The notes: generated by a model not told the origin, from the letters alone. Positions 1-8,751 are shown, counted from the first letter of the stretch. The stretch is DNA of 41,725 bases from Clostridia bacterium (GCA_017504995.1 JAFVQC010000067.1:1-41725), one strand, 5' to 3'. Program-made: numbers and translations.

Positions 1-17
1 ATATTGAAAAAGAGACT

Positions 18-43
18 GTAGGGACCGGCGTCCTCGACGGTCC
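18..43 (+). repeat. Dispersed GTAGGG-type intergenic repeat, copy 1
   Basis: A 26-base unit that begins GTAGGGACCGGCGTCC and ends GACGGTCC. The same 26 bases occur at 13882-13907 and inverted at 13936-13961. It contains a short internal inverted repeat (GGACCG/CGGTCC) and is non-coding. Bases 1-137 hold no gene that I can support. Confidence 0.8.
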
Positions 44-137
44 AAGAAGCAAAGGTCAACCGCAACCGAACGGAGAGGGTGGATGATCTTCGACAAATCT
101 TATGATCGGTATATAGTTGCCTTTTTCGACAGAGGAA

Positions 138-165
138 GAGCAGGCACACGGGTGTGTGCCTGCTC
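138..165 (-). terminator. Hairpin downstream of the Fn3-repeat protein gene
   Basis: A perfect 12-bp stem, GAGCAGGCACAC (138-149) with GTGTGCCTGCTC (154-165) and a 4-base loop, lies 7 bases past the stop of the 173-3916 gene. On the minus strand it is followed by a pyrimidine-rich TTCCTCTGTC rather than a clean T-run, so it is a plausible but not ideal intrinsic terminator. Confidence 0.55.
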
Positions 166-172
166 GAAAAAA

Positions 173-3100
173 TTATTGATTGGGGCGTTGGCTGTAGCCA
201 TAATATTTGCACTGATTATAATACTCGCTCGAATACTCTTCGCCGAAAACCGTTACTCCATTGACAGTAACGTCACAGTAGGCAGTACAATAAGCCATGG
301 TTCCGTTACTCATGTATATCGGGTCTGTACACGAGCGCAGCTGTTCGATAGTATATTCATCATTGGACTGATCGGTAACCGTAATCGTTCCGATATATTC
401 GCAATTTAACATATAAACGGAGCTATCATAACAGTTTCCCATCAAACCGCCCACATATCCTATGCTTGTATTTTGACTGTAAACCGTAATATTTCCTTGC
501 ACGAAACAGTTTAATATAAGAGCGTCCTCTTCTTGATCATACTCATCGGCCATAGACAACCCGGTAAATCCGAACAAGAATCCTGCATACGGCGCGCCTT
601 GATCTTTTGAAGCAAATATCTCAATACTTGCGTTCTCCAGAACCACATCCTTCATTATGCCGCCAAAATGGCTAAACAACCCGGCAGACCATAACTCTTT
701 TCCACGATCTGGTTGAGCTGTATTACCAAGATTGTTGATCGTCAGATTCTTGATTTTATAGCCGTTTCCGTCCAAATAGCCACTGAATACGTAGGGTTGC
801 CAATCAAATCCCGTCATATCAATATCCTTTACCAGACGATACGCCTTGCCCATTTTTAAATTTTGCAGCTGCTGGGGGGTACTGATATCAATTACCGAAT
901 TTTGTTGTGGGATCACCGCATAAGCCAACCGTTCACTCGTAATCTCCTCCGTATCGGTGCTTGATCCGATTCCGTAAGTAACGGACACGATTTGATATTC
1001 ATATAGCTCCATAGACGACGTATTATTCGGCAAAACGAAGGAATAGGTCGTATCGGTCAGCTTGGTCAAAGACCTCGTCGGGGAAGAAGAATAGCTGCCA
1101 CTCAAACCAATTGACTTCATCTCATACCCTTCGGAACCGATGAAGGTCACGACGGCGACGATTTCGTCTCCTTCCTCAAATACGTTCTTTCCCGCCTGTA
1201 GCTCGACCTTGGCAATGCTGACGTCCCCAAGGATCAAAATACTGTCGGTATCCGCGTAAGAGATGCTCTGGGAATAGGTCTCGTTATATAGGGCATACAG
1301 CGCCGCCGAGCAGCTCAACGATTCCCGTCCACCGAGGGCGGGGGTATATTCCACCAGATAACTGCTTGCGCCAAATACCGTAGCCGATACCGTCTTACCG
1401 TTGATGACAAAGGAGGAAATCGAAACCGAATCGGGATTGTTGACGGTAACCCTCAACGTGACCGATTCCCCGAGATGAATCGTCGCATTTCCCTCAATTC
1501 GAATATCCGTCACCGTAATCTCCTTCGCAGGGGTGTTGAATATCTGCTCCACCGTTTTTTCATGAACACCCGTACCGTCGTTCAGATCGTAGGTGTAGGT
1601 GATCTTCAACGTATACTGGCTGTAAGAAGTCAACTCGGTAAAGCTTCTCACGTCCACGGTCGCCGCAGTCTTGACGATCTGCCCGTCCTTCCAAAGCTCG
1701 ATCTTCGTCGCCGTTCCGATGTTATCGGGGTCGGTCTCGGTCAGGTCAAATCCAACGCTCGTCTGGGTCTTGGTGGGGTTTTCGATCACATAGGTCGGCT
1801 CGGTCTTGGCTTCGGTTCTAACCGCAAGCTCTGCCGTCTTGGTCTGTGCGCCCGTTCCGTCGTTTAGGTCGTAAGTATAGGTCACGCGAACCGTGTACTC
1901 GTTATTGGAAAGCAACTCCGCAAAGCTACGGATATCCGCGCCCACCTCTTTCTCGATCACACCCTTGTGAAGCAACTCGATCTTCGTCGCCGTTCCGATG
2001 TTATCGGGATCAGTCTCGGTCAGGTCAAATCCAACGCTCGTCTGGGTCTTGGTGGGGTTGCTCAAAACGTAGGTCGGCTCGGTCTTGGCTTCGGTTCTAA
2101 CCGCAAGCTCTGCCGTCTTGGTCTGTGCGCCCGTTCCATCGTTTAGGTCGTAAGTATAGGTCACGCGAACCGTGTACTCGTTGTTGGAAAGCAAATCGGT
2201 AAAGCTACGAACGTCCGCATTTTCCGTCTTTACGATCACGCTCTTATGAAGCAGCTCGATCTTCGTCGCCGTTCCGATGTTATCGGGATCAGTCTCGGTC
2301 AGGTCAAATCCAATGCTCGTCTGAGTCTTGGTGGGGTTTTCGATCACATAGGTCGGCTCGGTCTTTGCTTCGGTTCTAACCGCAAGCTCTGCCGTCTTGG
2401 TCTGTGCGCCCGTTCCGTCGTTCAGGTCGTAAGTATAGGTCACGCGAACCGTGTACTCGTTGTTGGAAAGCAAATCGGTAAAGCTACGAACGTCCGCATT
2501 TTCCGTCTTTACGATCACGCCCTTATGAAGCAGCTCGATCTTCGTCGCCGTTCCGATGTTATCGGGATCGGTTTCGGTCAGGTCAAAGCCGATGCTCGTT
2601 TGGGTCTTGGTGGGATTTTCGATCACATAGGTCGGCTCGGTCTTTGCCGCCGTGTGGAACGGAACGTTCAGCGTATAGGTCTTTCCCTTATACTCGTAGT
2701 CTACACGAAGTGTGTAGTCGCAGTCGGACAACAGTCCCTCGAGTCCTTCCAATCCGACGGACACGTTCGTTTGAAGCGTTCCGTCCCGATACAGCTCCAC
2801 CTTGGCGATCTTACGGTCGTCAATCGCCTCGTCCCATACCGCCTCAAAGCTTGCGCCCGTTTGCCCTACGTTCTTTGCGCTCACGCGAAGCGCCGTTTTC
2901 GTGGCGATCTCTTGCTCGTATAGAGTATAGGTTTTCCGTCCGTTGCCGTCCAACGCATCGTATTCGCTTTCCACCGCAAGTCGGTAGGTCTCGGCAGGGA
3001 TCAGGTCCTCAAAGGTCACCTTGGTTTCCTCAGTCAGCTCCACCTCTTTCTCGTCGAGCCTCTGCCCGTCTTGACCGTACAAAACAGCCCGCGCCTTCCC

Positions 3101-3916
3101 ACTGGTCAGGGCAATCAGGTTGCCCACGTCCTTCACCGAGAATGTGGCGGAGATCGACGTGAAATTCACCTTCGCTTCCGTTACGCTCGCCGTCGGTCTT
3201 TGGTCGGTATACACGCCCACCAATACCGTGGTATCACCCTCCAGACGAACGTCCTTGTAGTCGCCGTCGTCCAGATACTTGATGTTATCCAGCGTAAATT
3301 CGGTCAGTCCCAACAGATCTCCCACGTTGTATTTGAGGATCAGATTCTCCATATCCGAGCCGTCCTCAAACATATAGGAGTTGTAGACCTTGCCGTTGAG
3401 GGTAAACTGCAAGATGATATAATCGTCGGGGTTGTCGATATGCACCGTAATGTAGATATCCTCGCCTGCCTTGGCGTAATAGATCGTCTCGCCGCCGCTT
3501 GCCTGCATGGACGCGTCGGTCGTTTGGGCAGGTTGATTCCCTTTTCCGTTGCCGTTATTTCCCTTTCCGTTTCCAAGCGCGGTCACGGGAGTGACCCGCA
3601 TGGAGCGTCCCGACAGACGAATCGCCACGTAATCCTCGGGATTTGCCGCCACCTGCTCCGCCGTAACGGGATTCGCGGAGGACACCGTCATTCCCGTATA
3701 CACGGGCACCTGCTTCATCAGAAGCAAAACCACGAAAATAACGCCGAATACCAAAGCCACGCTTGCCGCCAAAGAGCCAAAGGCAAGGATCTTTTTTCGG
3801 TTGGATTTCTTTCGATTCATGCGCTCGATCCGCATCAACGTCACCTCGTCAACGATCTTTTCATTGATCCGAGACAGAATATCCAAATTCAAACGATTCC
3901 GTTTATTCACGAACAA
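173..3916 (-). CDS. Membrane-anchored multi-Fn3-repeat protein, candidate regulator/effector of the adjacent sigma factor
   Basis: 1247 residues. A basic cytoplasmic N-terminus (1-42) precedes one transmembrane segment (about 43-67), so most of the protein should be extracytoplasmic. A Gly/Asn/Lys linker (about 114-128) follows. Beta-rich Fn3-like units include four near-identical 93-residue repeats (about 425-796). The C-terminus (about 1006-1150) resembles the GLUG-type repeat of surface proteins: a 'DISTPQQLQNL' start, 'DIDMTGFDWQPYVFSGYLDG' and 'GYKIKNLTI'. The start is TTG at 3916-3914, chosen because AAGGAGGG lies 6 bases upstream. The start overlaps the sigma gene end by 14 bases, the layout of sigma/anti-sigma pairs. 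The short N-terminus carries no recognised zinc-finger anti-sigma motif, so the anti-sigma role is inference. It could instead be a surface adhesin or sensor co-expressed with the sigma factor. Confidence 0.8.
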   Translation of the reverse strand: MFVNKRNRLNLDILSRINEKIVDEVTLMRIERMNRKKSNRKKILAFGSLAASVALVFGVIFVVLLLMKQVPVYTGMTVSSANPVTAEQVAANPEDYVAIRLSGRSMRVTPVTALGNGKGNNGNGKGNQPAQTTDASMQASGGETIYYAKAGEDIYITVHIDNPDDYIILQFTLNGKVYNSYMFEDGSDMENLILKYNVGDLLGLTEFTLDNIKYLDDGDYKDVRLEGDTTVLVGVYTDQRPTASVTEAKVNFTSISATFSVKDVGNLIALTSGKARAVLYGQDGQRLDEKEVELTEETKVTFEDLIPAETYRLAVESEYDALDGNGRKTYTLYEQEIATKTALRVSAKNVGQTGASFEAVWDEAIDDRKIAKVELYRDGTLQTNVSVGLEGLEGLLSDCDYTLRVDYEYKGKTYTLNVPFHTAAKTEPTYVIENPTKTQTSIGFDLTETDPDNIGTATKIELLHKGVIVKTENADVRSFTDLLSNNEYTVRVTYTYDLNDGTGAQTKTAELAVRTEAKTEPTYVIENPTKTQTSIGFDLTETDPDNIGTATKIELLHKSVIVKTENADVRSFTDLLSNNEYTVRVTYTYDLNDGTGAQTKTAELAVRTEAKTEPTYVLSNPTKTQTSVGFDLTETDPDNIGTATKIELLHKGVIEKEVGADIRSFAELLSNNEYTVRVTYTYDLNDGTGAQTKTAELAVRTEAKTEPTYVIENPTKTQTSVGFDLTETDPDNIGTATKIELWKDGQIVKTAATVDVRSFTELTSYSQYTLKITYTYDLNDGTGVHEKTVEQIFNTPAKEITVTDIRIEGNATIHLGESVTLRVTVNNPDSVSISSFVINGKTVSATVFGASSYLVEYTPALGGRESLSCSAALYALYNETYSQSISYADTDSILILGDVSIAKVELQAGKNVFEEGDEIVAVVTFIGSEGYEMKSIGLSGSYSSSPTRSLTKLTDTTYSFVLPNNTSSMELYEYQIVSVTYGIGSSTDTEEITSERLAYAVIPQQNSVIDISTPQQLQNLKMGKAYRLVKDIDMTGFDWQPYVFSGYLDGNGYKIKNLTINNLGNTAQPDRGKELWSAGLFSHFGGIMKDVVLENASIEIFASKDQGAPYAGFLFGFTGLSMADEYDQEEDALILNCFVQGNITVYSQNTSIGYVGGLMGNCYDSSVYMLNCEYIGTITVTDQSNDEYTIEQLRSCTDPIYMSNGTMAYCTAYCDVTVNGVTVFGEEYSSEYYNQCKYYGYSQRPNQ
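1529..2644 (-). repeat. Four tandem 279-bp repeats inside the Fn3 protein gene
   Basis: The string AGGTCGGCT recurs at 1792, 2071, 2350 and 2629, exactly 279 bases apart, which is 93 codons. Each unit starts KTEPTYV and contains ETDPDNIGTATKIEL and TYTYDLNDGTG. The first three units (from the N-terminus) are nearly identical. The fourth diverges in its second half (ELWKDGQIVKT). Confidence 0.95.
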
Positions 3917-4499
3917 AGCCCTCCTTTTCCAAGCGTTCCTTCAAGCCGTTCCGAAGCTCCACCAGCTCCCGATAGACGGTTCGCTCACTGACCCCCAGCA
4001 TCCTTGCGATCTCCACGATCTCGTCCGCATAGTAATAGCGGCTGACGAAAACGAAGCGTCCTCGCTTGGAAAGCCCCTCCAGATACTCGTTGAGAAGAAG
4101 TCCGATCTCACTCACCAGCTTTTCTTCCTCGTCCGAAAGCTGATACATCATGCTTTCGTCCAGCTCCTCCAGAGCCACCGTCATCTGTGAGGCGATCCGC
4201 TTGTCCGCCATGTTGTAACGGTAACGGTTGACCGCCGTGTTTCTCATGATCTTCGACAGAAACATCTGAAACACAGTGGGCTTGGCAGGGGGAATGCTGT
4301 TCCACGTACCGAGATAGGTATCGTTCAGACATTCCTCCGAATCCAATCGGTCGTGAAGAATGTTAAACGCCACCCGATACAGATAATTCCGATACTTCCG
4401 ATCGGTCTCGTGAATCGCGCGTTCTTCCCGTTTCCAGTACAGCTCGATGATCTCCTCGTCGCTCATATAGTCGGCGGCTTGCTTGTTCTTTTCTTCCAT
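3903..4499 (-). CDS. ECF-like RNA polymerase sigma factor (sigma-70 family)
   Basis: 198 residues, the usual size of an extracytoplasmic-function sigma factor. Region 2 is visible as 'RYRNYLYRVAFNILHD...SEECLNDTYLGTWN' and region 4 as a C-terminal helix-turn-helix, 'IARMLGVSERTVYRELVELR'. I chose the ATG at 4499 because AAGGAGA lies 5 bases upstream; a longer frame runs to 4712 but has no ribosome site. It directs RNA polymerase to a specific regulon. The gene is first in a two-gene operon, and its end overlaps the start of the large membrane protein, which suggests that protein senses an envelope signal for this factor. The signal and regulon are unknown. Confidence 0.88.
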   Translation of the reverse strand: MEEKNKQAADYMSDEEIIELYWKREERAIHETDRKYRNYLYRVAFNILHDRLDSEECLNDTYLGTWNSIPPAKPTVFQMFLSKIMRNTAVNRYRYNMADKRIASQMTVALEELDESMMYQLSDEEEKLVSEIGLLLNEYLEGLSKRGRFVFVSRYYYADEIVEIARMLGVSERTVYRELVELRNGLKERLEKEGFVRE

Positions 4500-4548
4500 C
4501 ACGTTCTCCTTATGTACGTTAAAAATGAAATACCCTACATAAGTAGTA

Positions 4549-4576
4549 GTAACGTTTTCCATTTCAAACCTGACAC
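4549..4576 (-). promoter_or_regulatory. Candidate autoregulatory ECF promoter
   Basis: On the minus strand GTGTCAGG (4576-4569) is followed 14 bases later by CGTTAC (4554-4549), upstream of the sigma gene. The layout resembles promoters read by ECF factors, which often transcribe their own operon. No good sigma-A promoter was seen here. This is weak, pattern-based evidence. Confidence 0.3.
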
Positions 4577-4603
4577 GTTTTGAAAAAATTTTTCGTTTTT
4601 TGC

Positions 4604-4629
4604 AAAAAGGACGGAAATCCGTCCTTTTT
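4604..4629 (-). terminator. Intrinsic terminator of the rbfA-nrnA operon
   Basis: AAAAAGGACGGA (4604-4615) pairs with TCCGTCCTTTTT (4618-4629) just past the nrnA stop; the minus-strand arm ends in a T-run. It separates nrnA from the sigma operon, which is on the same strand. Confidence 0.8.
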
Positions 4630-4636
4630 TGCGTAT

Positions 4637-5635
4637 TTATTCCATTGCCTGCCGTACGGCCTTCAGAAGAATCTCCTCCGCCTCGCGCACGTTTGCCGCC
4701 TCCAGACTGCACCCTGCCGCGCGGATATGTCCGCCGCCGCCGAAACGGGCGCAGATCGCCGACACGTCCACCTCGCTCGCCGAGCGCATAGACACACGGA
4801 AAAAGGGCTTGTCCTCGGGCTGGCGCACCGTAAACGCCACCTCCACGCCGCCGATGGATCGGGGTACGTCAATGATGGTCTCCAGATTCTCGTCCGACAG
4901 ACTCAGGGCAAATTTCGAGGAATAAGGGAAGGTCACCGCCGCGATCCTGCCGCCGTCGTAGAGCGTCAGGCGGTTTGCCGCCTCACCCTCCGCCTTGACC
5001 TGCTTGAAGGTCTTGGATTCAAACAACCGACGGTTGATCTCGCCCTGCTCCGCCCCCGCCTCTAACAGCTCCGCCACACAGCGGAAGGTGCGAGGGGTGG
5101 CATTCTGAAACCGAAAGCAACCCGTATCCGAGCAGATCGCCGCGTATACGCCGTTGATCACCCGAGGGGGGATCGCGCCGATCTTCCCCATTCGAACCAA
5201 AACTTTTGCGATCTCGTAAATAATCTCTCCCGTGGCGGACGCCTCGGCATCAATATAGTAGTCGGCGTATACCGTTCCCGAGCCGTGATGATCGATCATC
5301 AGATCCACGTACCGATGTAAACGCCCGAACAGCTCCCCAAGCTGGGCGGGTGAAGCGGAATCCACGCTGATTACCCGTTCGTGATCCAATTCCATCTCCT
5401 CGTCCAATACCACGCTTCCCTGCACGCCGTCGGTCAGAAAGCGCAACCGATCGGGAATCTCGTCGGAGCACGCGCAGATAGCGGGAATATCCATCAAGCG
5501 AAGCAGCTCCCGCAACGCAAACGCCGAGCCGATGGCGTCGGCATCCGAGCGCACGTGATAAATGATCAGCGTTTTTTTGTTTTCGCAAAGGGCGAGGCAA
5601 AGCTCGTCCATCGTCAAAGACTGAAAATTACTCAT
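4637..5635 (-). CDS. nrnA: DHH-family phosphoesterase, NrnA-like nanoRNase/pAp phosphatase
   Basis: 332 residues. The DHH domain shows the metal-binding motifs H27-x3-D31-x-D33 followed by AIGS, the aspartate in 'VISVDSAS', and 'DHHGSG'. The C-terminal DHHA1 domain ends with 'GGGGHIRAAGCS', the substrate-binding glycine motif. NrnA proteins degrade 2-5 nt RNA and dephosphorylate 3'-phosphoadenosine 5'-phosphate in the cytoplasm. The ATG at 5635 overlaps the end of rbfA by 8 bases and is preceded by GAGGAGGG, so translation is probably coupled; an in-frame start at 5677 lies inside rbfA and is unlikely. The rbfA-nrnA order is typical of Firmicutes, where the pair usually follows nusA-infB. Here nusA and infB are absent. 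Confidence 0.88.
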   Translation of the reverse strand: MSNFQSLTMDELCLALCENKKTLIIYHVRSDADAIGSAFALRELLRLMDIPAICACSDEIPDRLRFLTDGVQGSVVLDEEMELDHERVISVDSASPAQLGELFGRLHRYVDLMIDHHGSGTVYADYYIDAEASATGEIIYEIAKVLVRMGKIGAIPPRVINGVYAAICSDTGCFRFQNATPRTFRCVAELLEAGAEQGEINRRLFESKTFKQVKAEGEAANRLTLYDGGRIAAVTFPYSSKFALSLSDENLETIIDVPRSIGGVEVAFTVRQPEDKPFFRVSMRSASEVDVSAICARFGGGGHIRAAGCSLEAANVREAEEILLKAVRQAME

Positions 5636-6005
5636 TCTCGCCCTCCTCGGCGCTCTCCTCCTCGGGCGCAAACTCAATGCTGTTCAATAGCTTGGAAATA
5701 TGCGCGCCGTGAGCAATGGAATGATCCTCCACGAAGGTCAGCTCGGGAGTCATGCGCAGATTGAGCCTCTGCGCAAGCTGACGGCGGATATAGCCCGCCG
5801 AGGACTTCAAGCCCTTCGCCACTTCCTTCTTGTCGCCCATCATAGCGGAATAATACACCTTCGCGAATTTGAGATCGGGGGTAACCTCTACCGCCGTCAC
5901 ACTGATAAACGCGTCCTTGATTCTGGGGTCCTTCACCTCGCGAAGCACCATCGCCAGCTCCTTCTGTACCTCGTCGTTGATTCTTCCTTTTCTGTAATTT
6001 GCCAT
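5628..6005 (-). CDS. rbfA: 30S ribosome-binding factor A
   Basis: 125 residues, normal for RbfA. The family signature is visible: 'R...DEVQKELAMVLREVKDPRI' near the N-terminus and 'VYYSAMMGDKKEV' in the middle of the KH-like fold, followed by a C-terminal acidic tail (EEESAEEGENE). RbfA binds the 5' end of 16S rRNA helix 1 and helps late 30S maturation. The start at 6005 has GGAGAGA upstream. The gene is first in a two-gene operon with nrnA and has its own promoter at 6060-6088. Confidence 0.93.
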   Translation of the reverse strand: MANYRKGRINDEVQKELAMVLREVKDPRIKDAFISVTAVEVTPDLKFAKVYYSAMMGDKKEVAKGLKSSAGYIRRQLAQRLNLRMTPELTFVEDHSIAHGAHISKLLNSIEFAPEEESAEEGENE

Positions 6006-6059
6006 ATTATCTCTCCATCTATCAATTTCAAGGCTTCCCTTGAATTTTCCTTTTTTATT

Positions 6060-6088
6060 ATTATATCATTCTTTTATGAAAAAATCAA
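6060..6088 (-). promoter_or_regulatory. Sigma-A promoter of rbfA-nrnA
   Basis: Minus strand: TTGATT (6088-6083), 17-base spacer, TATAAT (6065-6060), about 55 bases upstream of the rbfA start codon. Confidence 0.8.
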
Positions 6089-6099
6089 GTAAAAAAAAG

Positions 6100-6529
6100 A
6101 ACTTGCAAACAAGTTCTTGAAGGTGGGGGGTAACGCATCCTCCCGCATCCAAATTCGTCGGTACGCAGTGTCCGACGGATTTATTCCAAAGACACGAAGC
6201 AAACAAATTCGGTTATCCACAAACAATAGAAATGAGAAATACGAACCCCAAGAACTTGCAAGCAAGTTCTTGAAGGGGTTTAGGGGGAACTTCTCGAAAG
6301 AAGTTCCCCCTATCGCATCTCCCGCATCCAAATCCGTCGGTACGTAGTGTCCGACGGATTTTCACCTTATAAAAAAACAACCCCTTGCGGTTATCCACAA
6401 GAGGCGAACAAGAGCAATATGATCTTCAAAAATTTGCGAGCAAGTTCTTGAAGGGGTTTTAGGGGGAACTTCTCGAAAGAAGTTCCCCCTATCGCATCCT
6501 ACCGCATCCTACCGCATCCTATCGCGTCC
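6100..6529. repeat. Intergenic hairpin-repeat region between rbfA and tpiA
   Basis: No gene is supported here. Three partial copies of a composite unit are present. GAACTTGC...AAGTTCTTGAAGG occurs near 6110 and 6250, and a related half (GCAAGTTCTTGAAGG) near 6440. The perfect hairpin AGGGGGAACTTCT-CGAA-AGAAGTTCCCCCT is at 6282-6311. ATCCGTCGG...CCGACGGAT stem-loops lie near 6152-6178 and 6331-6359. A reversed copy of the AGGGGGAACTTCT hairpin lies at 16852-16881. Confidence 0.8.
6461..6490. terminator. Perfect hairpin downstream of tpiA
   Basis: AGGGGGAACTTCT (6461-6473) pairs with AGAAGTTCCCCCT (6478-6490) around a 4-base loop, 40 bases past the tpiA stop. It is a copy of the dispersed hairpin. 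There is no strong T-run, so it may block 3' exonucleases or terminate weakly. Confidence 0.45.
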
Positions 6530-6530
6530 T
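6491..6530. repeat. Four tandem decamers abutting the tpiA stop
   Basis: Four 10-base units of the form A(T/C)CGCATCCT fill 6491-6530, the last with one change (ATCGCGTCCT). The last base of the array is part of the tpiA stop codon. Confidence 0.8.
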
Positions 6531-7297
6531 CATTGAGCCGCGTCAACGATTGCGGTAAATTTCTTAGCAACCAGCGAAGCGCCGCCGATCAGACCGCCGT
6601 CCACGTTGGGCTTTGCGAGAAGCTCTGCCGCGTTGGCGTCGTTCATCGAACCGCCGTACTGAATGGTTACGGACTCGGCAACCTCTGCGCCGTACATATC
6701 AGCCAGAACCTTACGGATCTCTCCGCAGGTCTCCTCTGCCTGCTCGGGGGTTGCGGTCAGACCCGTACCGATTGCCCAAACGGGCTCGTAAGCGATGATC
6801 ACGTTCTTCAGACCCTCAGCGTCAATGCCAGCAAGATCCAACTTGGTCTGCATGGAAACGATCTCATTGGTAATGCCCGCCAGTCTCTGCTCCTTCACCT
6901 CGCCGAGGCAAAGAATGACCTTCAAGCCCTCCTTGAGCGCCGCTTTGGTGCGAAGGTTTACGGTCTCGTCGGTCTCACCGAAATACTGACGTCTCTCGCT
7001 GTGTCCCACGATCACGTACTCCACGCCGATCGCCTTGAGCATCTTGGCGGAAACCTCACCGGTAAACGCGCCCTTTTCCTCGTAGTGCACGTTCTCCGCG
7101 CCGATCTTGATGTTAGAGCCCTCAGCCGCCTTCATTGCCGCCGCAATGGTTACGAAGGGCGCGCAGAAAATCACGTCGCACGCATCCTTGCCCGCTACCA
7201 TGGGCTTGATCTCATTGATAAACGCCGTTGCCTCGTCGGGCGTGAAATTCATTTTCCAGTTGCCCGCGATCACGGTTCTTCTCTTTGCAGGATTCAT
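6530..7297 (-). CDS. tpiA: Triosephosphate isomerase
   Basis: 255 residues, normal for the family. It interconverts dihydroxyacetone phosphate and glyceraldehyde 3-phosphate in glycolysis. Visible motifs are the N-terminal 'GNWKMN' with the catalytic lysine, 'IVGHSERR' with the catalytic histidine, 'AYEPVWAIGTG' with the catalytic glutamate and loop 6, and the phosphate-binding 'YGGSM' and 'DGGLIGGASL'. The start at 7297 has GAGGAAA upstream. It follows pgk by 81 bases in the same direction and is probably co-transcribed. Confidence 0.97.
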   Translation of the reverse strand: MNPAKRRTVIAGNWKMNFTPDEATAFINEIKPMVAGKDACDVIFCAPFVTIAAAMKAAEGSNIKIGAENVHYEEKGAFTGEVSAKMLKAIGVEYVIVGHSERRQYFGETDETVNLRTKAALKEGLKVILCLGEVKEQRLAGITNEIVSMQTKLDLAGIDAEGLKNVIIAYEPVWAIGTGLTATPEQAEETCGEIRKVLADMYGAEVAESVTIQYGGSMNDANAAELLAKPNVDGGLIGGASLVAKKFTAIVDAAQ

Positions 7298-7332
7298 TAC
7301 TATTTCCTCACTTTATTTATTTTTACAATGGG

Positions 7333-7363
7333 ACACCGCCAAAAGCAGCCCTTTCGGCGGTGT
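7333..7363 (-). promoter_or_regulatory. Hairpin between pgk and tpiA
   Basis: ACACCGCC (7333-7340) and GGCGGTGT (7356-7363) form an 8-bp stem just after the pgk stop. No long T-run follows on the minus strand, so it may be a partial terminator or an mRNA stabiliser that tunes tpiA relative to pgk. No separate tpiA promoter was found. Confidence 0.4.
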
Positions 7364-7378
7364 ATCGTTTTTCTGAAA

Positions 7379-8677
7379 TTACTTGTCGAGCAAGCAAGCG
7401 ATACCGGGAAGCTCCAAGCCCTCAAGGAACTCAAGGGATGCGCCGCCACCCGTGGAGATGTGAGTCATCTTGTCGGCATAGCCCAGCTTCTCAACAGCAG
7501 CCGCGGAATCACCGCCACCGATGATGGAGATCGCGCCGCTTTCTGCAACGGCAGATGCAACCGCATTCGTACCCGAAGCAAAGTTCTTCCACTCGGAAAC
7601 ACCCATCGGTCCGTTCCAAACGACAGTGCCCGCGCCCTTGATGGCGTCAGCAAACAGCTTCTCGGTAGCGGGACCGATATCCAGACCCATCCAGCCTGCG
7701 GGGATATCGTCGGAGTTCACCAGCATATGCTCGGTGTTCTCATCGTATTCCTTACCAACTCTGTTGTCAACGGGAAGCAAGAGCTTCACACCCTTTGCCT
7801 GCGCCTTTGCCACCATCTCGTTCGCCAGATCCACCTTGTCCTCCTCACACAGAGAGGTTCCAACGTCGTGGCCGGCCGCCTTAAAGAAGGTGTACGCCAT
7901 ACCGCCGCCGATGATCAGGGTGTCAACCTTCTCCAAGAGATTGTTGATGACACCGATCTTATCGGAAACCTTTGCGCCGCCAAGGATAGCGACGAAGGGA
8001 CGGGCGGGATCAGCCAAAGCCTTACCCATCACGGAAATTTCCTTCTGGATCAGATAACCGCAAACTGCGGGCAGATAATCGGCAACGCCTGCGGTAGAAG
8101 CGTGCGCGCGGTGCGCGGAACCAAATGCGTCGTTGACGTAAACCTCTGCGTAGGAAGCCAATTCCTTAGCGAAATCCGCGCCGTTCTTGGTCTCTCTCTC
8201 ATCAAAACGAACGTTCTCCAGGAGAACTGCCTCGCCTTCCTTCAGCGCGGCAACCTTTGCCTTGGCATCAGGACCGATGATGTCCTCCGCGAAGGTCACC
8301 TTGTCACCCAACAGCTCGTTCAGACGAACGGCAACGGGCTTCAAGGTCAGGTTCTTCTTGTCCTCGGCAACAGCCTTCTTGAGCAGCTCCGCGGTAACGG
8401 CAGCCTGCTCCTCTGCGGGCAGAGCCTCTACCTTCTTCTTTTCCTTCTTGGTCAGACCGAAGCCCTCGGTGAAAATGCTGTGAGGCTTGCCCATGTGAGA
8501 GCAAAGGATCACCTTTGCGCCCTTGTCCAACAAATACTTGATGGTAGGAAGTGCGCCAACGATTCTCTTATCGGAGGTGATCACGCCGTCCTTCAGCGGA
8601 ACGTTGAAGTCACACCGAACGAGTACCCGCTTGCCGGCAACGTCAACATCTTCAATGGTTTTTTTGTTGTAAGTCAT
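7379..8677 (-). CDS. pgk: Phosphoglycerate kinase
   Basis: 432 residues. It transfers phosphate from 1,3-bisphosphoglycerate to ADP in glycolysis. Motifs are '[11 protein letters not shown]' near residue 20, '[10 protein letters not shown]', '[15 protein letters not shown]', '[10 protein letters not shown]' and the C-terminal '[14 protein letters not shown]'. It is roughly 35 residues longer than typical Pgk because of a charged insertion after '[14 protein letters not shown]' ([16 protein letters not shown] and on), before '[10 protein letters not shown]'. As I recall, other Clostridia share an insertion here. The start at 8677 was chosen for the AAGGTGG upstream; the longer frame to 8803 runs through the promoter. 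Confidence 0.96.
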   Translation of the reverse strand: MTYNKKTIEDVDVAGKRVLVRCDFNVPLKDGVITSDKRIVGALPTIKYLLDKGAKVILCSHMGKPHSIFTEGFGLTKKEKKKVEALPAEEQAAVTAELLKKAVAEDKKNLTLKPVAVRLNELLGDKVTFAEDIIGPDAKAKVAALKEGEAVLLENVRFDERETKNGADFAKELASYAEVYVNDAFGSAHRAHASTAGVADYLPAVCGYLIQKEISVMGKALADPARPFVAILGGAKVSDKIGVINNLLEKVDTLIIGGGMAYTFFKAAGHDVGTSLCEEDKVDLANEMVAKAQAKGVKLLLPVDNRVGKEYDENTEHMLVNSDDIPAGWMGLDIGPATEKLFADAIKGAGTVVWNGPMGVSEWKNFASGTNAVASAVAESGAISIIGGGDSAAAVEKLGYADKMTHISTGGGASLEFLEGLELPGIACLLDK

Positions 8678-8722
8678 GTGTATATCCACCTTTCCATATT
8701 TTTTCAGTTTACACCATCTAAT

Positions 8723-8751
8723 AATATACCACAAACCGCGTCGGATATCAA
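8723..8751 (-). promoter_or_regulatory. Sigma-A promoter of pgk-tpiA
   Basis: Minus strand: TTGATA (8751-8746), 17-base spacer, TATATT (8728-8723), about 45 bases upstream of the pgk start. Confidence 0.78.

Noticed and set aside
83..409. 108-codon frame at the left end
   Set aside because: Overlaps the end of the large minus-strand gene and its hairpin, with no ribosome site of the quality seen elsewhere.
1529..2644. Regular 279-bp repeats as a possible CRISPR array or satellite
   Set aside because: Period is a whole number of codons, repeats are long and contiguous without spacers, and they sit in frame in a protein gene.
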